Assembly: GCA_017474125.1 (NCBI GenBank)
Contig: JAFVIF010000047.1
Span: 1 to 38,832, forward strand
Origin: Clostridia bacterium
GTDB taxonomy: Bacteria; Bacillota; Clostridia; Oscillospirales; Acutalibacteraceae
Direction: 5' to 3'
Length of the DNA: 38,832 bases
The notes beneath the pieces were generated by a model, which worked only from the letters and a program-made list of their open reading frames with translations, was not told the DNA's origin and ran no database searches. Below, piece by piece: positions 26,722-35,195 of this stretch. Each line of letters begins with the position of its first letter. Position 1 is the first letter of the stretch. A program made the translations under genes and the position numbers.

Positions 26722-26900
26722 AAGTATAATGACTATGTTGATGTCGAAACATGGCAAAGTCTTGTTTCGACTGCGAATTCTTTGAATTCGCAAACAATTA
26801 CCAAGGGTAATTGAACATATTCATTGCAACATAGAGCCGATTTTATCAGCTTCGTCGAGAAATTGAGTGAATTTCTCGACATTCGATAGTCATTATAGTT
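26722..26900. repeat. Multi-hairpin palindromic element with terminal inverted repeats (MITE-like)
   Basis: A non-coding block of about 179 bp. The ends are inverted repeats: TATAATGACTAT (26725-26736) against ATAGTCATTATA (26886-26897), extended by ATGTCGA further inside on both ends. Inside are CTATGTTG (26733-26740) / CAACATAG (26827-26834), enclosing three hairpins: GTCGAAAC/GTTTCGAC (26743-26750, 26764-26771), TGCGAATTC-TTT-GAATTCGCA (26772-26792), CAATTACC-AAG-GGTAATTG (26795-26813). Next come AGCCGAT-TTT-ATCAGCT with one mismatch and an 11-bp stem GTCGAGAAATT/AATTTCTCGAC (26854-26864, 26870-26880). TA dinucleotides flank it (26720-26721, 26901-26902). Nothing in it looks coding. It may be a miniature mobile element or a structured leader RNA; copy number elsewhere is unknown. 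Confidence 0.8.
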
Positions 26901-26920
26901 TATCCTTAGCAAAAAATCAA
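26892..26920 (-). promoter_or_regulatory. Promoter reading through the palindromic element toward the LtaS-like gene
   Basis: On the minus strand, TTGATT (26920-26915), 17-bp spacer, perfect TATAAT (26897-26892). The -10 lies inside the element's terminal repeat while the -35 lies outside it. A transcript from about 26885 would carry the whole hairpin series as a leader of roughly 207 bases. Confidence 0.65.
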
Positions 26921-26961
26921 GGGGAAGTGGCATAATTTTACATATTATTATTAATTATACG

Positions 26962-28104
26962 TTATAAATTGACCGCCATTAAAGCAAGGCGCTTTGCTGA
27001 CAGAGTAAGGGAAGAAATAAGTGCCTTTTCACAAACCGAATGTATTCCGTCACCCATAACGCCAAGTCCGTCAACGGTGGGGATACCGTAGCTTGTCATA
27101 TCGGCAGCATCGCTTCCGCCACCCGAAAGGGTACGACCCATTCTTTCCATACCGTATTTCTCGAAAATTTCCTCTATTTTCTCATAAAGCTCAGTATTTT
27201 TACGGTTTTCCTCCATTGCAGCTCTTTCGCTTAAAAGCTCATAGCTACAGGAAGTACCCTCTACCGTCGTCTTTTCGGCAATCTCCTTTACTCTTCGCTT
27301 AATGAAAGCATTTTGCTCATCGTTCATAAAGCGGAAATCGTAATTAAAGGTGCATTTATCGGGAACAACGTTTTCGGTCGTTCCGCCGTTTATTATTCCG
27401 CAGTTAGAGGTAATGCCGTTATTATCCTTAAACTGTTCAAGCTCAATAATTTTATATGCCGCTTCGGCTATAGCGTTAGCCCCTGCCGAAGCATTTGACG
27501 CGTGAGTAGCCTTACCCGTAACGGTAAAGCGGTAGCGTAAAACACCTTTTCTTATCAGCACCATACCCCCTGCCCTTGCGCCCTCGCAGTTAATAAAGGC
27601 TTTTGCGTTTTTCGCTTTTTCCGCCATAAATTTTACGGTAGCTTTATTGCTTCCCTTACTGCTTGTTTCCTCATCGCTTTGAAGGATAAGCTTAATTTTT
27701 TTATCCTTAAAGCCGCTAAGCTTTAGCGCGTTCATAGCCAAAAGTGCCGCAACAATACCGCCCTTACAGTCAAGCACGCCGGGTCCGTAAATATAATCAT
27801 CATCTACCCTTACGGCAGGATAACCGAAGGAGCCTACGGGATGCACCGTATCTATATGCCCCGAAAAGCAAACAGCTTCGCCCTGGGCATTTTCATTCAT
27901 AGTAATACAAACGGCGTTGCCCGAAACCCTTTGCTCACAAACTTCAACCTTAAATCCAAGACTTTGGGCCTTTTTAATCACAAGCTGTCCCGCTTTGTCT
28001 ACACCCTCTTTATAATCGGTAGGACTTTCTATATTACAAAATTCCTCCCAAAACGAAAGGTATTCATCCTTTAAGGCTTCGATAATTTCAAGCAATTTAT
28101 TCAT
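26962..28104 (-). CDS. M20-family metallopeptidase (CPG2/ArgE/DapE type)
   Basis: A 380-residue dizinc amidohydrolase of the M20 family. Visible ligands and catalytic residues: SGHIDTVHP (His ligand plus catalytic Asp), YGPGVLDCKGG (bridging Asp), SDEETSS (catalytic Glu and Glu ligand), FINCEGA, and GDGIHSVCE near the C-terminus (last His ligand). The dimerisation/lid domain lies about 175-285 (TGKATHASNASAGANAI). Such enzymes remove terminal groups from small peptides or N-acyl amino acids; the substrate cannot be read. ATG at 28104 is chosen over an upstream GTG because GGGAG lies 8 bases before it. Cytosolic, no signal peptide. Confidence 0.9.
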   Translation of the reverse strand: MNKLLEIIEALKDEYLSFWEEFCNIESPTDYKEGVDKAGQLVIKKAQSLGFKVEVCEQRVSGNAVCITMNENAQGEAVCFSGHIDTVHPVGSFGYPAVRVDDDYIYGPGVLDCKGGIVAALLAMNALKLSGFKDKKIKLILQSDEETSSKGSNKATVKFMAEKAKNAKAFINCEGARAGGMVLIRKGVLRYRFTVTGKATHASNASAGANAIAEAAYKIIELEQFKDNNGITSNCGIINGGTTENVVPDKCTFNYDFRFMNDEQNAFIKRRVKEIAEKTTVEGTSCSYELLSERAAMEENRKNTELYEKIEEIFEKYGMERMGRTLSGGGSDAADMTSYGIPTVDGLGVMGDGIHSVCEKALISSLTLSAKRLALMAVNL

Positions 28105-28162
28105 TATATTCACTCCCGTTTATTTCCTATATATTATCATATTTATGCACAAAAGTATATAA

Positions 28163-28192
28163 AAAATCAAAGCAGGCGTTCGCCTGCTTTGA
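28163..28192 (-). terminator. Terminator of the 1769-residue dockerin protein gene
   Basis: Inverted repeat TCAAAGCAGGCG (28167-28178) / CGCCTGCTTTGA (28181-28192), followed on the minus strand by TTTTTT. It starts 7 bases after the stop. Confidence 0.85.
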
Positions 28193-28198
28193 AATGAA

Positions 28199-31100
28199 TT
28201 ATTTTGGACTGAATTCTTTAATCACCCCTGCAAGGAAAAGCTTAAGATTTGCAAGGTCGCTTGTATTAATTATACCGTCAAAATCAACGTCGCCGTTAGC
28301 TTCGTTAATTTCGCTTCCGGTTGCAAGATGCAATTTCATCATCGCAAGGTCGGTCGTATCCACTTTACCGTCGTCATTCACGTCACCGTAAAGCAATTCG
28401 GAAGTATTTTCCTGAGTGCTGAATTCTATGCTGTCACTTATTGATTTTTTGCCATCGGCATAGGTAACAACCGCATAAGCCGTATACTCGCCCTTTTCAA
28501 GGCTCTCTATATTTACCCTGGCAACTTGACCGTTAACCGTCGGGTTACCAATTGCCTTATCGTTAACAAAGAATTCGACCTTCTCAATTCCGTAATCAAT
28601 TCTATAGGGTGAATTGACCGTTAAAACACCGTCCAATTTTTCAACGACAGGTTTTACTTCATTCTCTGCGTATACGGTAGAGGCAATTTCTAAACCGAAA
28701 TCTTTAACAACCTGCTCTTTAACCTCGTTGTCGGCAGTAAGAACGAATATAACGTTTTCGTTTTTCTCAAGAGCTACTAAAGCTTCCCTTACGTTTACGG
28801 TATATTCGGTAGCATCGGTAAGGGTTATGGCAGCTATTTCGGTACCGCCGTAAACGTTTGATAACTTCATACCAACGGTAGAGGTATCATTACCGTAAGC
28901 ATTATTCCAGGTAAGCTTATCAACACTTACGTCACTATCCAACGCATAAAGCTTTAATACAGCACCCTGAATGGGATTAACAACACTAAATTTAAAGTTA
29001 CCGTCAATTACGTGATAATAACCTGTTTTATTAAAGCTTACGTAGGTTTTTGCTATACCGCTTTCTCCGCCACTTGAGCTTTTCTTAAGCTCAAAGGTAT
29101 TATTGGGAACAACCGCAATATTATCCTTTGCACCACCGTTTATAAGAGCTATTAAGGATGTTTTCGATTTATTTTCGACTCCTGCTTTTTCAAAGCTTAA
29201 TACCGGAGAAATACTGTCTGCTGACTTACCGCCCTCAACTGTAACAACAATATCATCGATGTATATAGTTGAGGTTGAGGCATTGGAAGAAACAACTATA
29301 GCAGAACCAAGGCCTACCATTTGTTCGGTTACTTCTATTTCAAATTTTACCGTATGCCATTCGTTAACACTAAGTCCGTATTTACCGGGTTCACTGTTAT
29401 AAAGAGTTCCGTCGATATAACGGTTAATGGTCATTTTTGAATTCAAGAAATACTGTTGAGAATTTACCTGATCTATGGTAGTTAGTACACCTGCGTTACC
29501 ACCGGGATTTACGTTAAGCTGACGGAAGGTCACTGTATATTTCTTTCCAACGTCAGCAGCGGTAAATTTATCGTTTTGTGTAATAAGTCCTTTAAAGGAA
29601 GCGCTATGAGTATAGGCACTTCTTTCAAAATAGAATACGTCGTTAGTATTATCCAGCGGATCTTTGGTTACGCCATAGTTAACGCCTGGGTTTACAAGAC
29701 CTACGTTTTTATATTCGGTCAGTCCTGTAAAATCAGTGGTTCCGGGGGTATAATCCATCTCGATATATAAGTCGCCCGAAAATTCTTCCACAACTATATC
29801 GTCAATATAAATACCGGTAGCAGCCCAGCCCGAAGCAATAATCAGCGCAGTTGCTTTATTGCCGAGTATATTTTCATTAACGGTAATTGTAAACTCAACC
29901 GTATTCCACACGTTAGTTGACGTAGAACTTACCGATTTAGTTATTCCGTTTAATAACGTTCCCGAAGTAGCGGAGCCAACAGTTCCTATATTACAATAGT
30001 TACCTGCAGTAGCACCGGGTGCCGTTACGTACTGCTTAAAGGAAACCTTATAGGTTTTACCGATATCGCTTTCATCAAAGGTGTCGTCACCCTGAATAAG
30101 TCCCGTAAGGGCAATATTCTGAGCATAACCGCTTGGATTCTCACTTGTTCCGCATTTTTCCATAAACAGAACGTTGTTATTTTCGTTCACAGGGTCTTTT
30201 CGCACTTCAACAGCGTAACCGTTCATAGCAGAGCTTTTAACGTATGCAGAATAGCTGTCCATATTTTCGAAGGTTACGTTAGAAGCTCTTACACTGCGGT
30301 TTTCCTTTACAATAATAAAGGTAACCGCATTGTAATTTGCATTTTTCATAGTCTTAACGTAATCTTTAACGTCTAATTCTACGGTTTTGCTTCCTGTTAC
30401 CGTTTCACTGCCTATAAGCACCGTCTTGCTTTCATCCACACCGTTACCGTCTATTTGGTTAGCAAGGGCGGTATTCCAGGTAATGCCTTTTGTAAAGTTT
30501 TCGGCAAAACGGGTATCATCATTAAGCACACCGTAAACGCTGAATTTTGCACTGCCGTCAGAAGTAGCGTTCAGTTTTAACGTAATACTGTCGCTTTCTG
30601 TATCAAACTCACTTATGGGGAATTTAATATAGCCCTTTACAGTGTCCGCAGTATTATCCTTAAGCACACCTTCTACATAGTTTTCGCCATTAATAACGCT
30701 GTCAGCTTTTTCGCCTGAAGAAATAGTAGCGGCAGTGCCCGTAATATCAGATTTTTCGGGAGTGTAAAGCACTAAGGTTGCGGAAAGCTTTGCTTCTTCT
30801 CCGTCATATTCCTTAGAAACTACACCAAAACCGCCCGACAAAATCTCTACCTTAAAGGCGTCAAGGTAGTAATTGCCGTTTTTATTAGGTACAACGGTGA
30901 TTGCACGGTTATTACCGTCAATCATAGCCTGGTCAACAGTAAGTATATATTCAACGTAATTCCATTCGCCGGGCTTTACACTAAAGGCTTCGGTATGAAC
31001 ACCGCTTAACGCTTTGTGCTCATACGCTCCAACACTGACCATACTATCCAATTCGGTTTTAATCCAGAAGCTTGCCTTTACGGTAAGTCCCAAATGCTCG

Positions 31101-33508
31101 CTTGTCAGCTTATCGGTGCCAAAGGATTTAAGGAACTTAATACGGTTAGCATTTTGTTGACGGTTTGTAACGTAAATACTCTTGCTTCCGTCTTTAGCGT
31201 CGTCAGAAAGCGTCATAGTAGCACTTCCACCACCGTATCGGTAGTCTACGTCGTAAATAAGTTGGCTTGTAGAAGCGATATTATCGAAGCTCTGCTCGTA
31301 GAAAACCTTTTCCTCTGTAGTATCAAGTGCAAAGCTAACGGTATTGCCGTCGGTATTCTTAACGTAATCGGTAACGTCAACGGTGGTTACCTGAGAGTCA
31401 ACAGGCACGTTAGCCAAAAGTTCTCCAACCTCGGGAGCGTTGTTATAAGTAACGGTGTTTTCATCAAAGGAACCGACAGAATAAACCAGAGCATTGCCGT
31501 TTTTGTTCTCTTTACGGTCTAAAAGCAAAAGCGCCTTTGTAACGTTACTAAATCCCTGAAGGTTTTCAAAGGAAATAAGACCTTTATTATGTTCGCTAAC
31601 CGTATTACTAATCTTAATAAGGTCTTCCCCGCCAAAGTTTTTATCGGGAGAAACGGAAGAAACGTAGGTATCGGCAACGGGAGTTAAAAGCTTATCACCG
31701 CTTATGGTAAATACCTTTTTAAAGGGTACACCCATTTTTACGCCGTCCTTAGCCTTTGTTTCGGCACCCACCGTTATAGCATAGGAGGAAGCGTTTATAA
31801 TCATAGAAGAAGTAAACTTAAAGGTGGTGCTTCCGTGAAGAATCTCCCATTCACCCTCTACCGCTTTACCGTCGGAAAGGCGGATAACCTTTAAGTTTTC
31901 CTTTACGCTGTCCACGTCCATAGCGCGGGAGAACTTAACCGTAACGGGTTCCTCCAAAGCATCAAAAACCTTATTACTGCTTGGGGTTGCCCAAAGTACC
32001 TCGGGAGCTTCATCTCTGTAAGCGGCTCTTACATGGTTATCGAGCCAGCACCAGATTTCATTAAACTGTTCAATCTGCTTAACGTTATCATAGCCGTAAG
32101 CAGGGTTATGACCAAGCCCTTCGGGAATCAGGAAGTCGGATTCTATTTCAGGGTGAGAATCCAAATACTCTTTAGCCGCAGGAATATAGGTATAAAAATT
32201 ACCCGTAGTATCAGCAGTACCTATAGACGAAACAATAGGCACGCTGTCTTCGGTCATAAGGCGCTCTCTGTACTGGCAAATACCTGCGCCCGAACCCGAA
32301 TAAGCAACCGTTATATTGCTGGAAATAGGAGTGTTTGTGCCTTCATAATAAAGCCAGGGTTGTTCGCCTTGATAGCCTTTCGGGTCCTTACCCTCGGGAA
32401 CGTATTCACCGAAATCTAAAATTTCGCCCATTTCTTCATGCTTTGTATTGGCAAGTATTGCAGGACCGGGGCCGCTTTTTGAAAAGCCCCAAGCAGATAT
32501 ATAATCACCGTTATAACCGTAACTCTCTGCCATATATCTTATTCTTCTTATAGCGGCGGAATGTACTGCATTTGCATTGGTTGTACCCAAAGTAAAGGAA
32601 GAATACGGCAACGTATAGTTTCCGTAATATTTATAGTGGTCCTGTCTTGACATAGGGATATATTCATGATCGTAAATTACTCCTGCATAGCCCTGTAAAA
32701 CCGCAGTAGTGAAATACGGACGTACCGCACTGCTTAAAGACATTGTGCGCTCCTCAGCCGAAGAAGCAAGTGCGTAAACGGGAACCGTTTCTTTGGGGTT
32801 AGAAGGATAAACAACGTCCATTCTCAAATCAAAATCAATAGGACTGCCATCCTTTTTTATCATATCGTATATAGTCTCGGCATAAGGAAGGTCGTTTTTG
32901 TTTTCATCCTTAGCAATACCGTCGGGGCCTGCATAGTATGTATTCCAAAGCCAAAGTATGTATTCGTTAGTTCCGTTAAGAGCCATTTCATCAAGGGAAT
33001 AATAGAAAATTTCTCTGTCTATTCTGCAACCCGACGGAACAACGTACATAGCATCGTGAGTTTTTCTGACGTAGCCAAAGTCGTAGGCTTTAGATTTGAA
33101 AGCGCCTGTAAATATCTTATGAACGCTCCAGCCGAATTCATTACCAACGGATAAGGGATTATCCATATAGTCAAGCACGCTGACGCAGTAGCCGTCGGCA
33201 AGCATATCCTCAATAATATCTTCATCGCTGTCGGTACCTATTCTTTTTTCATTATGGCCGACTACGTAAAGAATAGCAACACCGTTGGATGTTACGCTAT
33301 CCCTATAAAAGGTAGAGATATTAACCGGCACACCCAAATGGCCGTCGGTTTCCAGCTCTTTAGTGCCTTTTAAATCAGCAGAAAAGCTTTCTCTTAATTT
33401 TGCCGTATCGCTTCCTATACTTTCGGCAGAAGCACTAATTGTGCACAGTGCAAAAAAGCAGGAAACAAGCATAGAAAAAGTCAAAAGTATTGCTATAATT
33501 CGTTTCAT
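28199..33508 (-). CDS. Secreted multimodular alpha/beta-hydrolase with DNRLRE/CBM-like modules and dockerin
   Basis: A 1769-residue secreted protein. Signal peptide 1-28 (ISASA). An alpha/beta-hydrolase-like domain (about 50-495) has the nucleophile elbow WGFSKSG (Ser343), a likely acid D433 in GTADTTGNF and His467 in EGLGHNPAYG, suggesting an esterase or peptidase. An SbsA/Big_5-type Ig-like domain follows (about 501-605), then three DNRLRE (CBM96-like) regions (about 606-765, 920-1090, 1400-1590) alternating with galactose-binding-like modules (GNYYLDAFKVE, IYIDDIVV x2), a C-terminal Ig-like domain, and a type I dockerin (about 1706-1769: DVNDDGKVDTTD, DVDFDGIINTSD). It probably binds a polysaccharide and removes an ester substituent while docked to a cellulosome-like scaffold; this is inference. 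Transcribed divergently from an AraC-type regulator. Module borders are estimates by eye. Confidence 0.85.
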   Translation of the reverse strand: MKRIIAILLTFSMLVSCFFALCTISASAESIGSDTAKLRESFSADLKGTKELETDGHLGVPVNISTFYRDSVTSNGVAILYVVGHNEKRIGTDSDEDIIEDMLADGYCVSVLDYMDNPLSVGNEFGWSVHKIFTGAFKSKAYDFGYVRKTHDAMYVVPSGCRIDREIFYYSLDEMALNGTNEYILWLWNTYYAGPDGIAKDENKNDLPYAETIYDMIKKDGSPIDFDLRMDVVYPSNPKETVPVYALASSAEERTMSLSSAVRPYFTTAVLQGYAGVIYDHEYIPMSRQDHYKYYGNYTLPYSSFTLGTTNANAVHSAAIRRIRYMAESYGYNGDYISAWGFSKSGPGPAILANTKHEEMGEILDFGEYVPEGKDPKGYQGEQPWLYYEGTNTPISSNITVAYSGSGAGICQYRERLMTEDSVPIVSSIGTADTTGNFYTYIPAAKEYLDSHPEIESDFLIPEGLGHNPAYGYDNVKQIEQFNEIWCWLDNHVRAAYRDEAPEVLWATPSSNKVFDALEEPVTVKFSRAMDVDSVKENLKVIRLSDGKAVEGEWEILHGSTTFKFTSSMIINASSYAITVGAETKAKDGVKMGVPFKKVFTISGDKLLTPVADTYVSSVSPDKNFGGEDLIKISNTVSEHNKGLISFENLQGFSNVTKALLLLDRKENKNGNALVYSVGSFDENTVTYNNAPEVGELLANVPVDSQVTTVDVTDYVKNTDGNTVSFALDTTEEKVFYEQSFDNIASTSQLIYDVDYRYGGGSATMTLSDDAKDGSKSIYVTNRQQNANRIKFLKSFGTDKLTSEHLGLTVKASFWIKTELDSMVSVGAYEHKALSGVHTEAFSVKPGEWNYVEYILTVDQAMIDGNNRAITVVPNKNGNYYLDAFKVEILSGGFGVVSKEYDGEEAKLSATLVLYTPEKSDITGTAATISSGEKADSVINGENYVEGVLKDNTADTVKGYIKFPISEFDTESDSITLKLNATSDGSAKFSVYGVLNDDTRFAENFTKGITWNTALANQIDGNGVDESKTVLIGSETVTGSKTVELDVKDYVKTMKNANYNAVTFIIVKENRSVRASNVTFENMDSYSAYVKSSAMNGYAVEVRKDPVNENNNVLFMEKCGTSENPSGYAQNIALTGLIQGDDTFDESDIGKTYKVSFKQYVTAPGATAGNYCNIGTVGSATSGTLLNGITKSVSSTSTNVWNTVEFTITVNENILGNKATALIIASGWAATGIYIDDIVVEEFSGDLYIEMDYTPGTTDFTGLTEYKNVGLVNPGVNYGVTKDPLDNTNDVFYFERSAYTHSASFKGLITQNDKFTAADVGKKYTVTFRQLNVNPGGNAGVLTTIDQVNSQQYFLNSKMTINRYIDGTLYNSEPGKYGLSVNEWHTVKFEIEVTEQMVGLGSAIVVSSNASTSTIYIDDIVVTVEGGKSADSISPVLSFEKAGVENKSKTSLIALINGGAKDNIAVVPNNTFELKKSSSGGESGIAKTYVSFNKTGYYHVIDGNFKFSVVNPIQGAVLKLYALDSDVSVDKLTWNNAYGNDTSTVGMKLSNVYGGTEIAAITLTDATEYTVNVREALVALEKNENVIFVLTADNEVKEQVVKDFGLEIASTVYAENEVKPVVEKLDGVLTVNSPYRIDYGIEKVEFFVNDKAIGNPTVNGQVARVNIESLEKGEYTAYAVVTYADGKKSISDSIEFSTQENTSELLYGDVNDDGKVDTTDLAMMKLHLATGSEINEANGDVDFDGIINTSDLANLKLFLAGVIKEFSPK

Positions 33509-33546
33509 ATTTTTCCCTTCCTTTAAAGCTTTTAAAATCTACCTTA

Positions 33547-33575
33547 ATTATATTGTTGAATTATGAGAATTTCAA
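33547..33575 (-). promoter_or_regulatory. Promoter of the 1769-residue dockerin protein gene
   Basis: On the minus strand, TTGAAA (33575-33570), 17-bp spacer, TATAAT (33552-33547), about 38 bases before the start. It lies in the 155-bp intergenic region shared with the divergent AraC-type gene. Confidence 0.78.
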
Positions 33576-33617
33576 TATAAAATATCTGTAATAATATAAC
33601 AATTCTGCATTTTCTCC

Positions 33618-33646
33618 TTGAAAATTACAAAAAAATGGTATAAAAT
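33618..33646 (+). promoter_or_regulatory. Possible promoter of the AraC-type gene
   Basis: TTGAAA (33618-33623), 17-bp spacer, TAAAAT (33641-33646). The predicted transcript start would fall right at the AGGTGA ribosome site, so this call is tentative. Confidence 0.35.
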
Positions 33647-33663
33647 ATTTTTAGGTGATAAAA

Positions 33664-34473
33664 ATGAAGCATACTTTTTCTTATTTATGCACCGATGAAA
33701 GGGTGCGAAGCTATCTGCCTTTATTTATCCATTCTTATTCCCAAAGCTATAACCAAGAAATAGCCGACTATTCTTATAAAGGTATATTTGTTCATCATAT
33801 TATATTGGTGCTTGACGGAAAAGGAGAAGTTAAAGCAGACAACAAGCTTACTTCTCTAACAAAGGGTAAAATTCTTTTTTACCGTGCTGATTACCCAATA
33901 AAATACTACAATACGTCCGAAGTCTTTCGCACTTGTTTTTTAACCTTTCAGGGAATTGCAAGCCTACCGCTTTTAGATTTTTACAACTTCCCCGGTTACT
34001 TGGTTTTTGAAAACGACAGAATTGCCCATCAGCTTATGGATATTTGCAAAGCGGCTGACAGCGGAACAAGAGATGAAATATTATCCTCCAGAGTTTATAC
34101 TCTTATAAACGATATAGGAATTTTATTGAACAGCGATTCTTTGCCCAGAAGCTTTGAAAAGGCTGTATCCTATATAAGAAGCAATTACTATAAGGATGTG
34201 TCCATAAGCGAAATATCAAAATACGCAGGCATTTCCGAATCGCTTCTTTTCAAACAGTTCAAAAAAATAATGGGTGTTACCCCTTCGGTATATATTACTC
34301 AGGTACGCCTTAATTGGGCAAAGCATTTTCTTGAAACAAGCCCCGATACTTCTATTTCCGAAATAGCCCAAAACATAGGCTTTTCCAATACAAGCTATTT
34401 TATAGAAACCTTTAAAAAATACGAAAGCATGACCCCGCTTCAGTACAAAAAATATTTGAGCAAAATAAAATAA
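33664..34473 (+). CDS. AraC-family transcriptional regulator
   Basis: A 269-residue regulator with an N-terminal cupin-like ligand/dimer domain (about 1-150, including HHIILVLDGKGEVKADN) and a C-terminal double helix-turn-helix (about 168-269). The first helix pair is VSISEISKYAGISESLLFKQF and the second is TSISEIAQNIGFSNTSYFIETF, followed by the family signature MTPLQYKKY. ATG at 33664 is chosen over an in-frame GTG at 33655 because AGGTGA sits just upstream of the ATG. Its divergent position next to the 1769-residue dockerin protein suggests sugar-responsive control of that gene; this is inference from arrangement only. Confidence 0.92.
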   Translation: MKHTFSYLCTDERVRSYLPLFIHSYSQSYNQEIADYSYKGIFVHHIILVLDGKGEVKADNKLTSLTKGKILFYRADYPIKYYNTSEVFRTCFLTFQGIASLPLLDFYNFPGYLVFENDRIAHQLMDICKAADSGTRDEILSSRVYTLINDIGILLNSDSLPRSFEKAVSYIRSNYYKDVSISEISKYAGISESLLFKQFKKIMGVTPSVYITQVRLNWAKHFLETSPDTSISEIAQNIGFSNTSYFIETFKKYESMTPLQYKKYLSKIK

Positions 34474-34476
34474 AAA

Positions 34477-34511
34477 GGAGACGCTTCACAACGAAGCGTC
34501 TCCCGTTTTTT
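34477..34511 (+). terminator. Terminator of the AraC-type gene
   Basis: Perfect 11-bp stem GGAGACGCTTC (34477-34487) / GAAGCGTCTCC (34493-34503), 5-base loop, then CGTTTTTTC. It lies between convergent genes and may also help stop the minus-strand gene ending at 34527. Confidence 0.88.
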
Positions 34512-34526
34512 CTTAAACTATGTAAA

Positions 34527-35012
34527 TTACTTTAAGAACTTAAGGCTTCTGATAATAGCAGCCTCTTTTGCCTGACCCTTGCAAATCTGGAAAAAGCAAA
34601 TGATCTTAATAACAAAGAGTGCGCAGCTTAATACAATATAGCCAAGAGCAAGCAGAACGTAAGCAATCCATCCGATGAAAGGAATGATGTTGATAATTGT
34701 AGCTATAATCAAAGCGATAGGAGCAAGAATTTCAACAACGGTGAACTTAAGTGCCTGTCTTAAATGGAAAGCGGCATAAGCAGAGGTATTAGCAGCAAGT
34801 AAAGCAATGATAATACCGATAGGGCCCATAAGATAAACGAGCATTGCAATAACCTTGTTGTCGGATACGTCCTTTGCATCGAACTCAGCGGTATGATCAT
34901 AAGGATCATAAGCAGGAGCTACGGGTGCAACAGGTGCGAAGGGAACGCCGCAGTTAGTGCAGAAAGCCGCATTATCGTCAAGCTGTGCATTACATTTGGG
35001 ACAAATTTTCAT
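34527..35012 (-). CDS. Zinc-ribbon membrane protein
   Basis: A 161-residue protein with an N-terminal zinc ribbon formed by C4, C7, C18 and C21 (CPKCNAQLDDNAAFCTNCG), a Pro/Ala-rich linker (PVAPVAPAYDPYD), and three hydrophobic segments in the rest. The layout resembles the small zinc-ribbon plus DUF4870-like proteins common in Firmicutes, whose function is unknown. ATG at 35012 is chosen over an upstream in-frame start at 35033 because GGAGAGAG lies between them. It has its own consensus promoter. Confidence 0.82.
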   Translation of the reverse strand: MKICPKCNAQLDDNAAFCTNCGVPFAPVAPVAPAYDPYDHTAEFDAKDVSDNKVIAMLVYLMGPIGIIIALLAANTSAYAAFHLRQALKFTVVEILAPIALIIATIINIIPFIGWIAYVLLALGYIVLSCALFVIKIICFFQICKGQAKEAAIIRSLKFLK

Positions 35013-35045
35013 AGTAATCTCTCTCCTTTTCAAATCTATACAATA

Positions 35046-35074
35046 ATTATATCAATGCGTTTTTATGCTGTCAA
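35046..35074 (-). promoter_or_regulatory. Consensus promoter of the zinc-ribbon protein gene
   Basis: On the minus strand, perfect TTGACA (35074-35069), 17-bp spacer, perfect TATAAT (35051-35046), suggesting strong constitutive expression. Confidence 0.88.
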
Positions 35075-35137
35075 CACCATTTTTATAAAACAACGCAAAA
35101 TTAATTATTAAATAACATACGTTCTTAAAATTTTTGT

Positions 35138-35166
35138 GTGACAAAAGGAAAAATATGTAGTATAAT
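35138..35166 (+). promoter_or_regulatory. Promoter of the MATE transporter gene
   Basis: GTGACA (35138-35143), 17-bp spacer, TATAAT (35161-35166), about 29 bases before the ATG. Confidence 0.7.
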
Positions 35167-35195
35167 GTTATAAGTTTGGTTCAAAGGTGATTTTA

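Noticed and set aside
26733-26933. 66-residue minus-strand open frame across the palindromic element
   Set aside because: It is made of the hairpin arms, has no ribosome site, and ignores the palindrome structure; it reads like chance coding.
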